A stretch of 64,000 nucleotides of DNA from Hymenobacter sp. BT18 (GTDB lineage Bacteria; Bacteroidota; Bacteroidia; Cytophagales; Hymenobacteraceae). Made by a program: the position numbers and the translations under genes. The notes beneath the pieces are model-generated. The model was not told the origin of the DNA. It worked only from the letters and a program-made list of their open reading frames with translations, and made no database searches. Positions 1 through 7,665 of the stretch are shown here, one piece after another. The stretch's first letter is position 1. Every line of letters starts with the position of its first letter. The stretch lies in NCBI RefSeq assembly GCF_012273015.1, contig NZ_CP050954.1, forward strand, positions 1,054,001-1,118,000, written 5' to 3'.

Positions 1-396
1 CTGCCCGATGGTATTCCGTTCTGGTCGCCGCCCGGGGGGGGCTGGCAGTTTGGGGAGTCCATCCACGAGGCGCTGCGGCGGGAGTTTCGGGAAGAAACAG
101 GCTTAGAGGTGACGGTGGGACGCTTTCTGCACGTGCACGAGTTCCGCCGCGGGGAGCTACAGGCCCTGGAGCTGTTCTTTGAAGTTACCCCGGCTGATGA
201 TACCGCCGAAGCCAAGCTGGGCCTCGACCCCGAGCACGCCCGCGACGCCCAGCTGCTCACCAAGCTGGCCTACTTCACCCCGCGCCAGCTGGGCGCCTTC
301 GACCCGCAGCAGCTGCATCCCCTGCTGCGCCACATCCTCAGCCCCGACGACGTGTTCATCCCCCAGGTAATCTTCGATAAAGCACAGCGGCGCTAA
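1..396 (+). CDS. NUDIX hydrolase, C-terminal part (5' truncated by window edge)
   Basis: The reading frame is open from base 1, so the gene begins outside the window. The first residues hold a complete Nudix box: the glycine of GGWQFGE, then after seven residues REFREETGL, which fits GX5EX7REUXEEXGU. These enzymes cleave nucleoside diphosphates linked to another moiety, using Mg2+ held by the REUXEE glutamates. The remainder has no second domain and ends DKAQRR-stop. The substrate cannot be told from the sequence. The next gene (DUF3822) starts about 120 nt downstream on the same strand. Family assignment is firm; specificity is unknown. Confidence 0.85.
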   Translation: MPDGIPFWSPPGGGWQFGESIHEALRREFREETGLEVTVGRFLHVHEFRRGELQALELFFEVTPADDTAEAKLGLDPEHARDAQLLTKLAYFTPRQLGAFDPQQLHPLLRHILSPDDVFIPQVIFDKAQRR

Positions 397-513
397 GAGC
401 CCGGCAGTTTTTCACTGGCTGAATAAAGATGTGCTGCTTGGGTGTGTCTGCTGGCGGCTAGAACTCCGAGGGGTTTGTACCTTTAGGGGCCCCTTTTCTT
501 TCCGCCTCACCTT

Positions 514-1401
514 TTGCCCGTGCCCGATTCTCTGTACACCGCCTCCGCCCACGCCGCCCTGCCGCGCCTGCGTGATGAGACGCTGGACCCGGACCAGTTA
601 GCTGCCTATAACCTCTACCTTTCGGTGGGCGCCGCGGGCCTGCGCGTGGGCGTCGCCGATGTGCGGCGCAACAAGTTTGTCCTTCTCGAAGATTACGCGC
701 CCCAGCCAGATCGGCCGCTGCCCGAGCAGTTGCGAGGGCTGGCCGGGCAACATGATCTGGTAGGGCAGGCTGGCTGGAATCAGGTGCGCCTGGCCGTGCA
801 GAACCGGCACTTCACTCTCCTGCCCGCGCCCTTGTTTCGTGAGGGCGACGAGGCTACTTACCTGCAACTGCATCATACCCCCGATGCCCTGCAGGAGGTG
901 GTGCGCTACTATCCCCACCCGGCCCGGGATATGGTGAACGTATTCGCGGCCGACCGGCAGGTTGCCGAGTGGTTTGCCCAGGTATACCCTACGGGCAAGT
1001 TGCTCCATCATACCAGTGCCTTGCTCGAAGGGCTGGTACACCAGAGTGACCGGGGTGCCCCGCGCCGGCTCTACGTGAGCATCAGCGCGCAACAAGTCAC
1101 CCTCATCGTCATTCGCGACAAGAAGCCGGAGTTCTGCAACGTGTTCACGTTTGCCACCCCGGAGGACCTCATCTACTACATCATCCTAGTGATGCAGGAG
1201 CTGCAACTCAACCCCGACCAGGATCCGGTGATTGTGTGGGGCGACCTGCTGCACGACTCGGCTCTGTTCACCATCCTGCGCAAGTACGTTCGCAACATTC
1301 GCTTCGGCAACCGCCCCTACGACCTGGGCTACAGCTACCGCCTCAACGACGTGTTCGAGTACCGTTATTTCGATTTGTTCAGCCTACACCTCTGTGGATG
1401 A
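514..1401 (+). CDS. DUF3822 family protein
   Basis: A 295-residue protein matching the DUF3822 family, which is largely restricted to Bacteroidota and usually lies beside coaD, as here. No signal peptide or membrane segment is visible, so it is probably cytosolic; its function is not known. The start is uncertain: TTG at 514 opens the longest frame and GTG at 520 would give a protein two residues shorter; no ATG is available near the N-terminus. The stop codon TGA (1399-1401) is also the first base triplet of a degenerate inverted repeat that fills the gap to coaD. Confidence 0.78.
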   Translation: MPVPDSLYTASAHAALPRLRDETLDPDQLAAYNLYLSVGAAGLRVGVADVRRNKFVLLEDYAPQPDRPLPEQLRGLAGQHDLVGQAGWNQVRLAVQNRHFTLLPAPLFREGDEATYLQLHHTPDALQEVVRYYPHPARDMVNVFAADRQVAEWFAQVYPTGKLLHHTSALLEGLVHQSDRGAPRRLYVSISAQQVTLIVIRDKKPEFCNVFTFATPEDLIYYIILVMQELQLNPDQDPVIVWGDLLHDSALFTILRKYVRNIRFGNRPYDLGYSYRLNDVFEYRYFDLFSLHLCG

Positions 1402-1475
1402 TTGGGTGCACGAGTCACTAATGCTGCCTGACTTATTCACGCACTCATTCATTCGTTCCTTCACATAGTCACCGT
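1399..1475. repeat. Degenerate inverted repeat filling the DUF3822-coaD gap
   Basis: The left arm (1399-1423) begins in the DUF3822 stop codon. The right arm (about 1429-1473) runs up to the coaD ATG and is built of loose 4/8-nt units such as CACTCATTCATTC. Read outward from each gene, the arms share a GAATGAGTG-like theme: about 14 of 22 positions agree between GATTGGGTGCACGAGTCACT and GAATGAGTGCGTGAATAAGT. Weakest member of the repeat family described in the findings. Confidence 0.4.
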
Positions 1476-1943
1476 ATGCGCATTGCCCTGTTTCCCGGCT
1501 CTTTCGACCCCTTCACCAATGGTCATCTTGACGTGGTACGCCGGGGCGCTGACTTGTTCGACCAGATTATCATTGCCATCGGCAACAACAGCAGCAAAAC
1601 GCGCTACCTGCCCGTGGAGCAAATGGTAACGCTCATTGAACAGGTATTTGCGGATGAGCCGCGCGTGTCGGTGCAGTCCTACAAAGGCCTCACCGCCGAC
1701 TTCGCCCGGGAGGTTGGGGCCCGCTATTTGCTGCGGGGCTTGCGCAACACCACCGATTTTGAATACGAAAACACCATTGCGCAGGCCAACCGCCATGTAA
1801 ATCCGGCCCTGGAAACCGTGTTCCTTATCACCTCTCCTACCCTGGCCGCCATTAGCAGCACTATCATCCGCGAAATCCACCGCTTTGGCGGTAACATCGA
1901 CGATTTCGTACCCTTCCAGCTACCGGCCCCCGCCCAGCAATGA
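1476..1943 (+). CDS. coaD: Phosphopantetheine adenylyltransferase
   Basis: CoaD transfers AMP from ATP to 4'-phosphopantetheine, the penultimate step of coenzyme A synthesis, in the cytosol. The 155-residue protein has the family's usual length. The N-terminal nucleotidyltransferase motif GSFDPFTNGH (residues 8-17, with the TxGH-type His17) is intact, as is the later segment ending in the SPTLAAISSTIIREI helix. ATG 1476 immediately precedes MRIALFPGSF, the typical start. It lies 74 nt downstream of DUF3822 on the same strand, a common Bacteroidota arrangement. A strong 20-bp hairpin follows the stop. Confidence 0.96.
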   Translation: MRIALFPGSFDPFTNGHLDVVRRGADLFDQIIIAIGNNSSKTRYLPVEQMVTLIEQVFADEPRVSVQSYKGLTADFAREVGARYLLRGLRNTTDFEYENTIAQANRHVNPALETVFLITSPTLAAISSTIIREIHRFGGNIDDFVPFQLPAPAQQ

Positions 1944-1950
1944 GGTAGCG

Positions 1951-2000
1951 CCAACACGCAACCGGGCGGCCCTAGCAAGAGCCGCCCGGTTGCGTGTTGG
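1951..2000. terminator. Bidirectional hairpin between coaD and the convergent lipoprotein gene
   Basis: A perfect 20-bp inverted repeat (1951-1970 with 1981-2000) encloses a 10-nt loop. It lies between two convergent genes, so it probably serves both as a transcription end. No long U-tract is present on either side. Confidence 0.75.
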
Positions 2001-2014
2001 CCGCAGATTACCTG

Positions 2015-2524
2015 CTATTTGCGACGAGGTATTACCCGTATGCCTTTTACTTTATTGCTTTCCGGTCCCCCATCCGAAATCGGCATAACAATGTAGTCGG
2101 GGCTGGTCATCATCAGGCCGCCGCGCAGCATCAGGTCATCCTCGTTGCTACCCACCAGCACAATGTCACTCACGCGGCGGTTGCGGGCGTTGAAGGTGAC
2201 CACCAGTGTGTTGCCTTCGGTTTGAAAGGTATTAATCCAGCCTTCCCCGTTGGTAGATTTCATTTGATCGGCGTTTGGGTCTGCACCCACCAGCTCGTCG
2301 CTGGCTTCCTGCGGCTGGCCCAACTGGCGGCGGAGCTGGTCGATGTTACGCTTCAGCAGGCTGGCAACGTCGAGCTTACCCGGCGTGACGGCCGTACCGC
2401 GCTCGGCCGCCGGCCGCTCCGTCTCCGAGGCATTCTGGGAATTCATGCAGCCAGCCAGACCCAGTAAGCCGGCAAAAACCGGGACCAGCAGTCGGCGCGA
2501 AGAAGAAGTAGATGAAGCGAGCAT
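2015..2524 (-). CDS. Predicted lipoprotein of unknown function
   Basis: A 169-residue protein with an N-terminal hydrophobic segment ending in the lipobox LAGC (lipidated Cys26), so it is likely exported and anchored in a membrane. The mature part is polar with a Glu/Arg-rich spacer followed by a compact domain containing NTLVVTFNARNRRVSDIVLVG. I do not recognise the domain. It starts 25 nt after the upstream NUDIX gene on the same strand, so the two are probably cotranscribed. Confidence 0.72.
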   Translation of the reverse strand: MLASSTSSSRRLLVPVFAGLLGLAGCMNSQNASETERPAAERGTAVTPGKLDVASLLKRNIDQLRRQLGQPQEASDELVGADPNADQMKSTNGEGWINTFQTEGNTLVVTFNARNRRVSDIVLVGSNEDDLMLRGGLMMTSPDYIVMPISDGGPESNKVKGIRVIPRRK

Positions 2525-2549
2525 AACGCAGGGAAAAAGTGAGAACCCC

Positions 2550-3257
2550 CTATTTAACGGGTTCCGGTACGGCGGGTTCCGTAGAGTTGCCGGCTACCTC
2601 GCTTAAATAGTGGCGGACCACCAAGGCAATGGAAGCATAAGTATCGGGCAGCACGGCCAGCGCCTCCTGGGGCGACATCCACCGCACCTCTTCGATGTAC
2701 TCCTCGGCCTGGGGCTTCATCAGCGAGTCGTCGAGGCACTGCATGATGTACCAGTTGGTTTTCTTGAGGATCTTGTTGCCGTTGTAGGCGTAGGAGTGCC
2801 AGGTGCTGGGCAGCTCTTCGCCTAGCGCGAGCTGCACGTTGGTTTCCTCCTCTACTTCGCGCAAAGCGCCCTGCATGGGGTCCTCGTCCTTCTTGAGCTT
2901 GCCTTTGGGCAAGTCCCACTTACCCAGGCGGTAAATCATCAAAATCAGCCCATCCTTCACCACAAGTCCTCCGGCGGCTTTGGCAATCCGGAACTGGTCT
3001 TTCAGGTGCAGAATCAGCGACTTTTTCTTGCGGGCCAGCAGGGTCAGCGAGGTCAGCTTTTTGAGCTTCTTCACTTCCATCAGCCGCAGCAAACGGTCAA
3101 TAAACGCCGGGGTGGCGTCGCGCACGAGCACGTCGCCGACCAGGTCCTTGGAGATGAATTCATCCTCGGCGTTCAGAATCAGGTCGTAGCGGTGCTTATA
3201 CACCTTGTCGCTGGTCTTTTTAATGATCAGCGGAATGTCGTTGATGAAAACGTTCAT
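2550..3257 (-). CDS. NUDIX hydrolase with N-terminal extension
   Basis: The 235-residue protein has a Nudix box at residues 119-141 (GKLKKDED ... REVEEETNV); the usual glycine near the end of the box is Asn140. About 90 residues precede the NUDIX fold (MNVFINDIPLIIKK...), an extension I recall in Bacteroidota homologues. It is expected to be a cytosolic pyrophosphohydrolase of unknown substrate. ATG at 3257 is the only good start. The lipoprotein gene follows at 25 nt on the same strand. The divergent neighbour is the phosphodiesterase at 3423. Confidence 0.85.
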   Translation of the reverse strand: MNVFINDIPLIIKKTSDKVYKHRYDLILNAEDEFISKDLVGDVLVRDATPAFIDRLLRLMEVKKLKKLTSLTLLARKKKSLILHLKDQFRIAKAAGGLVVKDGLILMIYRLGKWDLPKGKLKKDEDPMQGALREVEEETNVQLALGEELPSTWHSYAYNGNKILKKTNWYIMQCLDDSLMKPQAEEYIEEVRWMSPQEALAVLPDTYASIALVVRHYLSEVAGNSTEPAVPEPVK

Positions 3258-3386
3258 CGCGGGATGAGAGGAAAGAAGGCAGGAGATTCAGTTTTAGCGC
3301 CGGGGTCCTTTGCAAAGCAGTGCATAAATATCGGCAAACGGAAATACCCAGCAGGCCGGGCAAGATACGAGAAGTACCCGGTAACG

Positions 3387-3419
3387 TTGCCACCGGCCTA
3401 CCGTTCAGTTGTACCTTGC
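3387..3419 (+). promoter_or_regulatory. Promoter candidate of the metallophosphoesterase gene
   Basis: TTG (3387-3389), a 22-nt spacer, then TACCTTGC (3412-3419), a variant of the Bacteroidota -7 consensus TAnnTTTG. The element ends only 3 nt before the ATG at 3423, so transcription would start at or inside the start codon. Confidence 0.45.
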
Positions 3420-3422
3420 AGC

Positions 3423-3932
3423 ATGCAACAGATTGGCCTTCTCTCCGATACCCACGGCTACCTGGACGAACGTATTCTCCATCACCTGGTTGGGTGTAAC
3501 GAAATCTGGCACGCCGGCGACTTTGGCACCGCCGAAGTTATTATGCAACTGGAAGCCCTGGCTCCCGTGCGGGGCGTATATGGCAACATTGACGGCCGGG
3601 ACGTGCGCCTCACCCAACCCCTGGTGCAGGACTTCACCCTGGAAGGCCTCCGCGTGCTGATGACGCACATTGGCGGCTACCCCGGCCACTATAGCCCCGC
3701 CGCACGCCAGCTTGTGCAGGAGCACCGCCCGGGGCTTTTTATTTCCGGGCACTCGCATATTCTGAAGGTGATGCCCGACCCTAAATACCAGCTCCTGCAC
3801 CTCAACCCCGGGGCGGCGGGGCGGCACGGCTTTCACAAAGTGCGCACCCTGCTGAAGTTTCAGGTAGCGGGCGGCAAGGTGCAGCAGCTCCAGGTGATAG
3901 AGCTGGGCCCGCGAACCACCAGCGGGGAGTAG
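3423..3932 (+). CDS. YfcE/MJ0936-type metallophosphoesterase
   Basis: This 169-residue protein has the full calcineurin-like metal-binding set: SDTHG (Asp9, His11), GDFG (Asp33), GNIDGRD (Asn55), a histidine in THIGG (His82) and SGHSH (His110, His112). Such enzymes hydrolyse phosphodiesters with two metal ions in the cytosol. The same frame is open upstream from 3006, but the family begins a few residues before the SDTHG motif, so ATG 3423 (MQQIGLLSDTHG) is chosen. The upstream extension overlaps the divergent NUDIX gene and is not credible. A hairpin terminator follows. Confidence 0.88.
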   Translation: MQQIGLLSDTHGYLDERILHHLVGCNEIWHAGDFGTAEVIMQLEALAPVRGVYGNIDGRDVRLTQPLVQDFTLEGLRVLMTHIGGYPGHYSPAARQLVQEHRPGLFISGHSHILKVMPDPKYQLLHLNPGAAGRHGFHKVRTLLKFQVAGGKVQQLQVIELGPRTTSGE

Positions 3933-3943
3933 CCAAACGCAAA

Positions 3944-3975
3944 AAAGCGCCTCTACCAACTGGCAGAGGCGCTTT
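3944..3975. terminator. Hairpin terminator between convergent genes
   Basis: AAAGCGCCTCT (3944-3954) pairs with AGAGGCGCTTT (3965-3975) around a 10-nt loop, with A-rich sequence before and T-rich after, so it can act in both directions between the phosphoesterase gene and the convergent small gene. Confidence 0.75.
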
Positions 3976-4015
3976 CGTACTGTATGGGAGCCAACCGACG
4001 CGGGTGGCAGGCTAG

Positions 4016-4351
4016 TTAGAGAGCAATTTCCGGCTTGGGGTGCTCACCTTCCTGGCCGTCTTCATTCACGGGCTTGGTTACCGCTTCGGCATCGTCGAAA
4101 GCAGCGGCGTTTTCTTTGGCTACGCTGGCTTCGGCGTTAGCATCGGCCTGCTTTTTGGAGCGGGCAGCAGCCTTCTCAGCCTTGGTTTCGGATTGGGCGG
4201 GGGCAGCACCGCCGTTGAAGCTGGCTTTCAGCTCTTCGATGTCCACGTTCTTCAGAACGGGGGTGAGGAGCAATTGCTTGATGATGCGCTGCTTGTTATT
4301 GGCGCGCGCAATGTTCTTGCGGTGCTTCCGCTTCAGTCGGGTGACGCTCAT
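4016..4351 (-). CDS. Small protein with basic N-half and acidic C-half, function unknown
   Basis: A 111-residue protein starting MSVTRLKRKHRKNIARANNK, strongly basic for about 30 residues, then a short hydrophobic stretch (QLLLTPVLKNVDIEELKASF), then an Ala/Lys/Glu-rich low-complexity tail ending acidic. There is no signal peptide or membrane helix. The basic start is reminiscent of nucleic-acid- or ribosome-binding tails, but this is inference. It is followed by a terminator and has its own 5' region divergent from ltaE, so it looks like a real single-gene unit. Confidence 0.65.
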   Translation of the reverse strand: MSVTRLKRKHRKNIARANNKQRIIKQLLLTPVLKNVDIEELKASFNGGAAPAQSETKAEKAAARSKKQADANAEASVAKENAAAFDDAEAVTKPVNEDGQEGEHPKPEIAL

Positions 4352-4400
4352 ATCCGGGTCGGTTTAGTCAATTTAGTAAAGGAGGGGCAAAAGTAAGTCT

Positions 4401-4408
4401 TATTTTTG
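4401..4408 (+). promoter_or_regulatory. -7 promoter element of ltaE
   Basis: TATTTTTG matches the Bacteroidota -7 consensus TAnnTTTG exactly and lies 26 nt before the ltaE start. No clear -33 TTTG is seen. Confidence 0.55.
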
Positions 4409-4434
4409 AATCCTGAAACCTGATTGCTAACTCC

Positions 4435-5466
4435 ATGACCGTATCCCTCATTGATTTCCGTTCCGACACCGTTACCCGTCCTACCCCGGCTATGCTGGAA
4501 GCCATGTTCCAGGCCCGCGTAGGCGACGATGTGTACGAGGAAGACCCCACCGTGCGGGCCCTGGAAGAAGCCACTGCCGCCCGCTTTGGGCTGGAAGCCG
4601 GGCTGTTCTGCCCCTCCGGCACCATGACCAACCAAATTGCCATCAAAGCCCACACCGAGCCTCTGTCGGAGGTTATCTGTGAACAGACGTCGCACATTTA
4701 CCTTTGGGAAGTAGGCGGCATTGCTTTTCACTCCGGCGCTTCCGTGGCGTTGCTGCCCGGCAACCGGGGCCGCGTAACGGCGGCGCAGGTAGAAGCCGCC
4801 ATCCGGCCCGTGAATGTGCACTACCCGACAACCAGCCTCATTTCCCTCGAAAACACCCACAACCGCGGCGGCGGTAGCTGCTACTCGCTGGAAGAAATTG
4901 CCTCCATTGCGGAGGTGGCGCGCCGCTACCAGATTCCGCTGCACCTCGACGGAGCCCGCATTTTCAATGCCCTGGTAGCCACGGGACAGTCGGCTCTGGA
5001 ATATGGCCGCTACTTCGATACTATTTCCGTGTGCCTGAGCAAGGGCTTGGGCGCCCCGGTGGGCTCGGTGTTGCTGGGCAGCCGGGCGTTTATTCAGAAA
5101 TGCAAGCGTATCCGCAAGGTGATGGGCGGGGGCATGCGCCAGGCCGGCTTCCTGGCAGCGGCCGGCCTCTATGCCCTCGAAAATAACGTGGAGCGGCTGG
5201 CCGACGACCACCGCCGGGCCCGGCAGTTGGCCGAGGCACTGGAGGCTCAAGCCTATGTGGCGGAGGTTTTGCCCGTAGAAACCAACCTCGTCATCTTCCG
5301 CCTGCAGGACACGATGCCCGCCGAAACCTTCCTGGCCCGCCTGCAGGAGCAAGGCATCCTGGCTTCTTCCTTCGGCCCGCAAATGATTCGCTTCGTTACC
5401 CACCTAGACATTGACGACTCGATGCTGGAGAAAACACTGACCGCCCTGCACGCCCTTGCCCAGTAA
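4435..5466 (+). CDS. ltaE: Low-specificity L-threonine aldolase
   Basis: A PLP-dependent enzyme that cleaves L-threonine and L-allo-threonine to glycine and acetaldehyde. The 343 residues match the family length. The start is typical (DFRSDTVTRPTPAMLEAM); PLP contacts are visible as HLDGAR (Asp172) and the Schiff-base lysine in SVCLSKGLGAPVGSVL (Lys203). It is cytosolic and stands alone between a divergent small gene and convergent nhaA, with its own promoter element and a strong terminator. Confidence 0.93.
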   Translation: MTVSLIDFRSDTVTRPTPAMLEAMFQARVGDDVYEEDPTVRALEEATAARFGLEAGLFCPSGTMTNQIAIKAHTEPLSEVICEQTSHIYLWEVGGIAFHSGASVALLPGNRGRVTAAQVEAAIRPVNVHYPTTSLISLENTHNRGGGSCYSLEEIASIAEVARRYQIPLHLDGARIFNALVATGQSALEYGRYFDTISVCLSKGLGAPVGSVLLGSRAFIQKCKRIRKVMGGGMRQAGFLAAAGLYALENNVERLADDHRRARQLAEALEAQAYVAEVLPVETNLVIFRLQDTMPAETFLARLQEQGILASSFGPQMIRFVTHLDIDDSMLEKTLTALHALAQ

Positions 5467-5488
5467 GTAGCCCGCAGTAGTTTACCGG

Positions 5489-5535
5489 TTTTATAGTTCT
5501 GCCTAGTTGCTGACCAACTGGGCAGAACTATAAAA
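5489..5535. terminator. Long hairpin terminator between ltaE and nhaA
   Basis: A 15-bp stem (5489-5503 with 5521-5535) extends through a T-G wobble into a further 5 bp (AGTTG with CAACT), leaving a 5-nt loop. The stem base is T-rich and A-rich, so it can terminate both convergent genes. Confidence 0.8.
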
Positions 5536-5550
5536 AGTCTGGCCGCTGCT

Positions 5551-6690
5551 TTACTCCCGGGAGTGTCCCAGCCGAAGCACCAGAATGCCAAGCAAGGCCG
5601 CCAGCACGGAGCCCGCAATGACGGCCAGCTTGGCCACATCGATAAGGGCCGGATCTGAGAAGGATAGATTGGCAATAAAAATGGCCATGGTGAAGCCGAT
5701 GCCCGCCGTGAAGGCGAGGCCCAGGAGCTTCAGCCAGGTGACATTGGCGGGCAGTTCGGCCACCCCGGCTTTGACGGCCAGCCATGTAGCCGAAAAGATA
5801 CCCACTGGTTTGCCCAGCAGCAGCCCCAGCCCTACGCCCATCCCCAGGGGTGAGAGCAGCCCACTTACGGCCTCGCCAGACAACACAATAGCGGTGTTGG
5901 CCAAAGCAAAAACGGGTAAAATGAGGTAGCTCACCGGCTTTTGCAAGGCGTGCTCAATCTGCTCGATGGCAGTAGTAGGTATGGTGAGGGCCAGCACCAC
6001 CCCCGCAATGGTAGCGTGTATGCCCGACTGCAACACCACAAACCACAAGCCCAGCCCCAGCAGAAAATACAGCGGCAGCCACTTCACCCGCAGGCGGTTG
6101 GCCACCACCAACGCCGCCAGGATGCCGCCAGCTGCCAGCAGATAGCCCATATGCAGCTCGTCTGTATAAAACACGGCAATGATGAGCACAGCCAGCAAAT
6201 CGTCGATGATGGCCAGGGCGGTGAGAAAGACGCGCAGGCCGGGGGGCACTTTGTCGCCGAGCAACGACAGAATTCCCAGCGAAAAAGCAATGTCGGTGGC
6301 CGTGGGAATAGCCCAGCCGTGCGCAGCGGGTGTGCCGGCCGTGCACAGCAGGTAGATGCCCGCCGGCACGGCCACTCCGCCAACAGCTGCCAGCACCGGC
6401 AGCAAGGCGTGGCGCACGTCGGTTAGCTCGCCGTATAGCACCTCCCGCTTGATTTCCAGCCCTACCAGAAAAAAGAAGACGACCATCAGCCCATCATCCA
6501 CCCAGTGGGCCAGGCTTTTGACGAGCGGCCCCGCCCCTACCTCTGTGTGCCAGAAATGTAGGTAGCGCGGCCCCCAGGCCGAGTTGCTAAGGACCAGGGA
6601 AACCACGGTAGCCAGCAGCAGCAGCAGCCCCGAAAGCTTCCCGCTCTCCGACAATTCCCGAATAGGCGCAATAATTCTACGTAAGGGCAT
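5551..6690 (-). CDS. nhaA: Na+/H+ antiporter NhaA
   Basis: An inner-membrane antiporter that expels Na+ in exchange for protons. The 379 residues comprise about 12 hydrophobic segments. Key acidic residues occur at the same numbers as in the E. coli protein: Asp133 in PTATDIAFS, and Asp163-Asp164 in LAIIDDLLAV. ATG 6690 is supported by a TACCTTTA -7-like element ending 6 nt upstream. It probably contributes to salt and pH tolerance together with the CPA1 antiporter at 14.4 kb, though the two are not linked. Confidence 0.95.
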   Translation of the reverse strand: MPLRRIIAPIRELSESGKLSGLLLLLATVVSLVLSNSAWGPRYLHFWHTEVGAGPLVKSLAHWVDDGLMVVFFFLVGLEIKREVLYGELTDVRHALLPVLAAVGGVAVPAGIYLLCTAGTPAAHGWAIPTATDIAFSLGILSLLGDKVPPGLRVFLTALAIIDDLLAVLIIAVFYTDELHMGYLLAAGGILAALVVANRLRVKWLPLYFLLGLGLWFVVLQSGIHATIAGVVLALTIPTTAIEQIEHALQKPVSYLILPVFALANTAIVLSGEAVSGLLSPLGMGVGLGLLLGKPVGIFSATWLAVKAGVAELPANVTWLKLLGLAFTAGIGFTMAIFIANLSFSDPALIDVAKLAVIAGSVLAALLGILVLRLGHSRE

Positions 6691-6696
6691 CGGCAG

Positions 6697-6704
6697 TAAA
6701 GGTA
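6697..6704 (-). promoter_or_regulatory. -7 promoter element of nhaA, very close to the start codon
   Basis: On the minus strand TACCTTTA, one base off TAnnTTTG, is separated from the nhaA ATG by only six bases, implying a leaderless or nearly leaderless transcript. Confidence 0.45.
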
Positions 6705-6757
6705 CACGGCCTGACCATACCGCGGCCGAACGGCACTTATATCTAGCGGCGGGTACT

Positions 6758-6765
6758 TACCTTGC
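6758..6765 (+). promoter_or_regulatory. -7-like element of the DNA glycosylase gene
   Basis: TACCTTGC lies 32 nt before the ATG at 6798 and resembles the TAnnTTTG element seen before other genes in this window. Confidence 0.35.
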
Positions 6766-6797
6766 TGCTGGCCTCCTGCCCTCCATTCTTCCCGCGT

Positions 6798-7415
6798 ATG
6801 ACATCTACTGCTGCCCTCGCGCACCTTGCGCAAGCCGACCCCATTCTGGCTACCATTATCCGCCAGGGGCGGCCTATTCAGCCCAGTGCCCACGAGGATT
6901 TGTATCTGGCTTTGTTGAAGGCTATTGTCTCGCAGCAGATATCCACGAAAGCGGCGGCGGCCATCTGGCGCAAGGTGCAGGCCCTTTTCCCACCCGATGG
7001 CTACCCGGAGCCGGCAGCCGTCCTGGCTTTGTCGGATGAGGACCTGCGGGCGGCGGGCATCTCCCGCCAGAAGGCCGGCTACCTGCGCGCCATTGCCGAC
7101 TATGCCCAGCGGGGCCAGCTCGACCATACTCACCTCTCACAGCTGGATGCGGAGGCCTTCACGCTGCATCTCACCCAAATAAAAGGCGTTGGGCGCTGGA
7201 CGGCTCAAATGCTGCAGATGTTTGCCCTGGACCAGCCCGATGTTTTTCCGGAAGGCGACCTGGGCATCCAGAATGCCATGCGCCGCCACTATAAACTGGA
7301 AGAAACCGGCCGGGCCCTGCTCCGCCGCATGACGGAAATTGCCGAAGCCTGGCGCCCGCACCGTACCCTGGCCAGTAAATACCTGTGGCAGTCGTTGGAC
7401 AACGCCCCAACCTAG
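6798..7415 (+). CDS. AlkA-like DNA-3-methyladenine glycosylase (HhH-GPD)
   Basis: This 205-residue base-excision repair enzyme removes alkylated purines from DNA. It carries the helix-hairpin-helix LTQIKGVGRWTAQML (about 125-139) and the catalytic aspartate in FPEGDLGIQNA (Asp154), the HhH-GPD arrangement of AlkA-type enzymes without the extra N-terminal AlkA domain. An in-frame start at 6762 exists, but MTSTAALAHLAQ at ATG 6798 fits the family better and leaves room for the promoter element. Confidence 0.88.
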   Translation: MTSTAALAHLAQADPILATIIRQGRPIQPSAHEDLYLALLKAIVSQQISTKAAAAIWRKVQALFPPDGYPEPAAVLALSDEDLRAAGISRQKAGYLRAIADYAQRGQLDHTHLSQLDAEAFTLHLTQIKGVGRWTAQMLQMFALDQPDVFPEGDLGIQNAMRRHYKLEETGRALLRRMTEIAEAWRPHRTLASKYLWQSLDNAPT

Positions 7416-7426
7416 GCAAAGCTGAT

Positions 7427-7654
7427 TTAGCGCCGGGCGCGCTCTGCGCGCTGCCGCTCGTCTTCTTCTTGCTCCCGTCGGAGACTTTCCCGGCTCACGA
7501 GCAGCATAATCAGAAACACCGACAGGAAGGGCAGCACCAGGGAAATCAGCAGCCAGCGCCACCCGGAGCGGCCGTACATGCGGGCTACATACACGGTTAT
7601 CACGCTGGGAATCACTAGGGCAAACAGGTAGCCCAGAAAACTAAAAAAGTCCAT
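7427..7654 (-). CDS. Small membrane protein
   Basis: A 75-residue protein with two predicted membrane helices (FLGYLFALVIPSVITVYVA and WRWLLISLVLPFLSVFLIMLLV) and a highly charged C-terminal tail rich in Arg and Glu. No family was recognised. It begins 11 nt after the DUF58 gene on the same strand, so the two are almost certainly cotranscribed. Confidence 0.65.
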   Translation of the reverse strand: MDFFSFLGYLFALVIPSVITVYVARMYGRSGWRWLLISLVLPFLSVFLIMLLVSRESLRREQEEDERQRAERARR

Positions 7655-7665
7655 ACAATGCAGAT

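Noticed and set aside
3006-3422. Upstream in-frame extension of the metallophosphoesterase
   Set aside because: It overlaps the divergent NUDIX gene and contributes no conserved sequence before MQQIGLLSDTHG.
4348-5403. 351-residue open frame antisense to threonine aldolase
   Set aside because: It lies entirely opposite a well-conserved gene, shows no family motifs, and is explained by high GC content.
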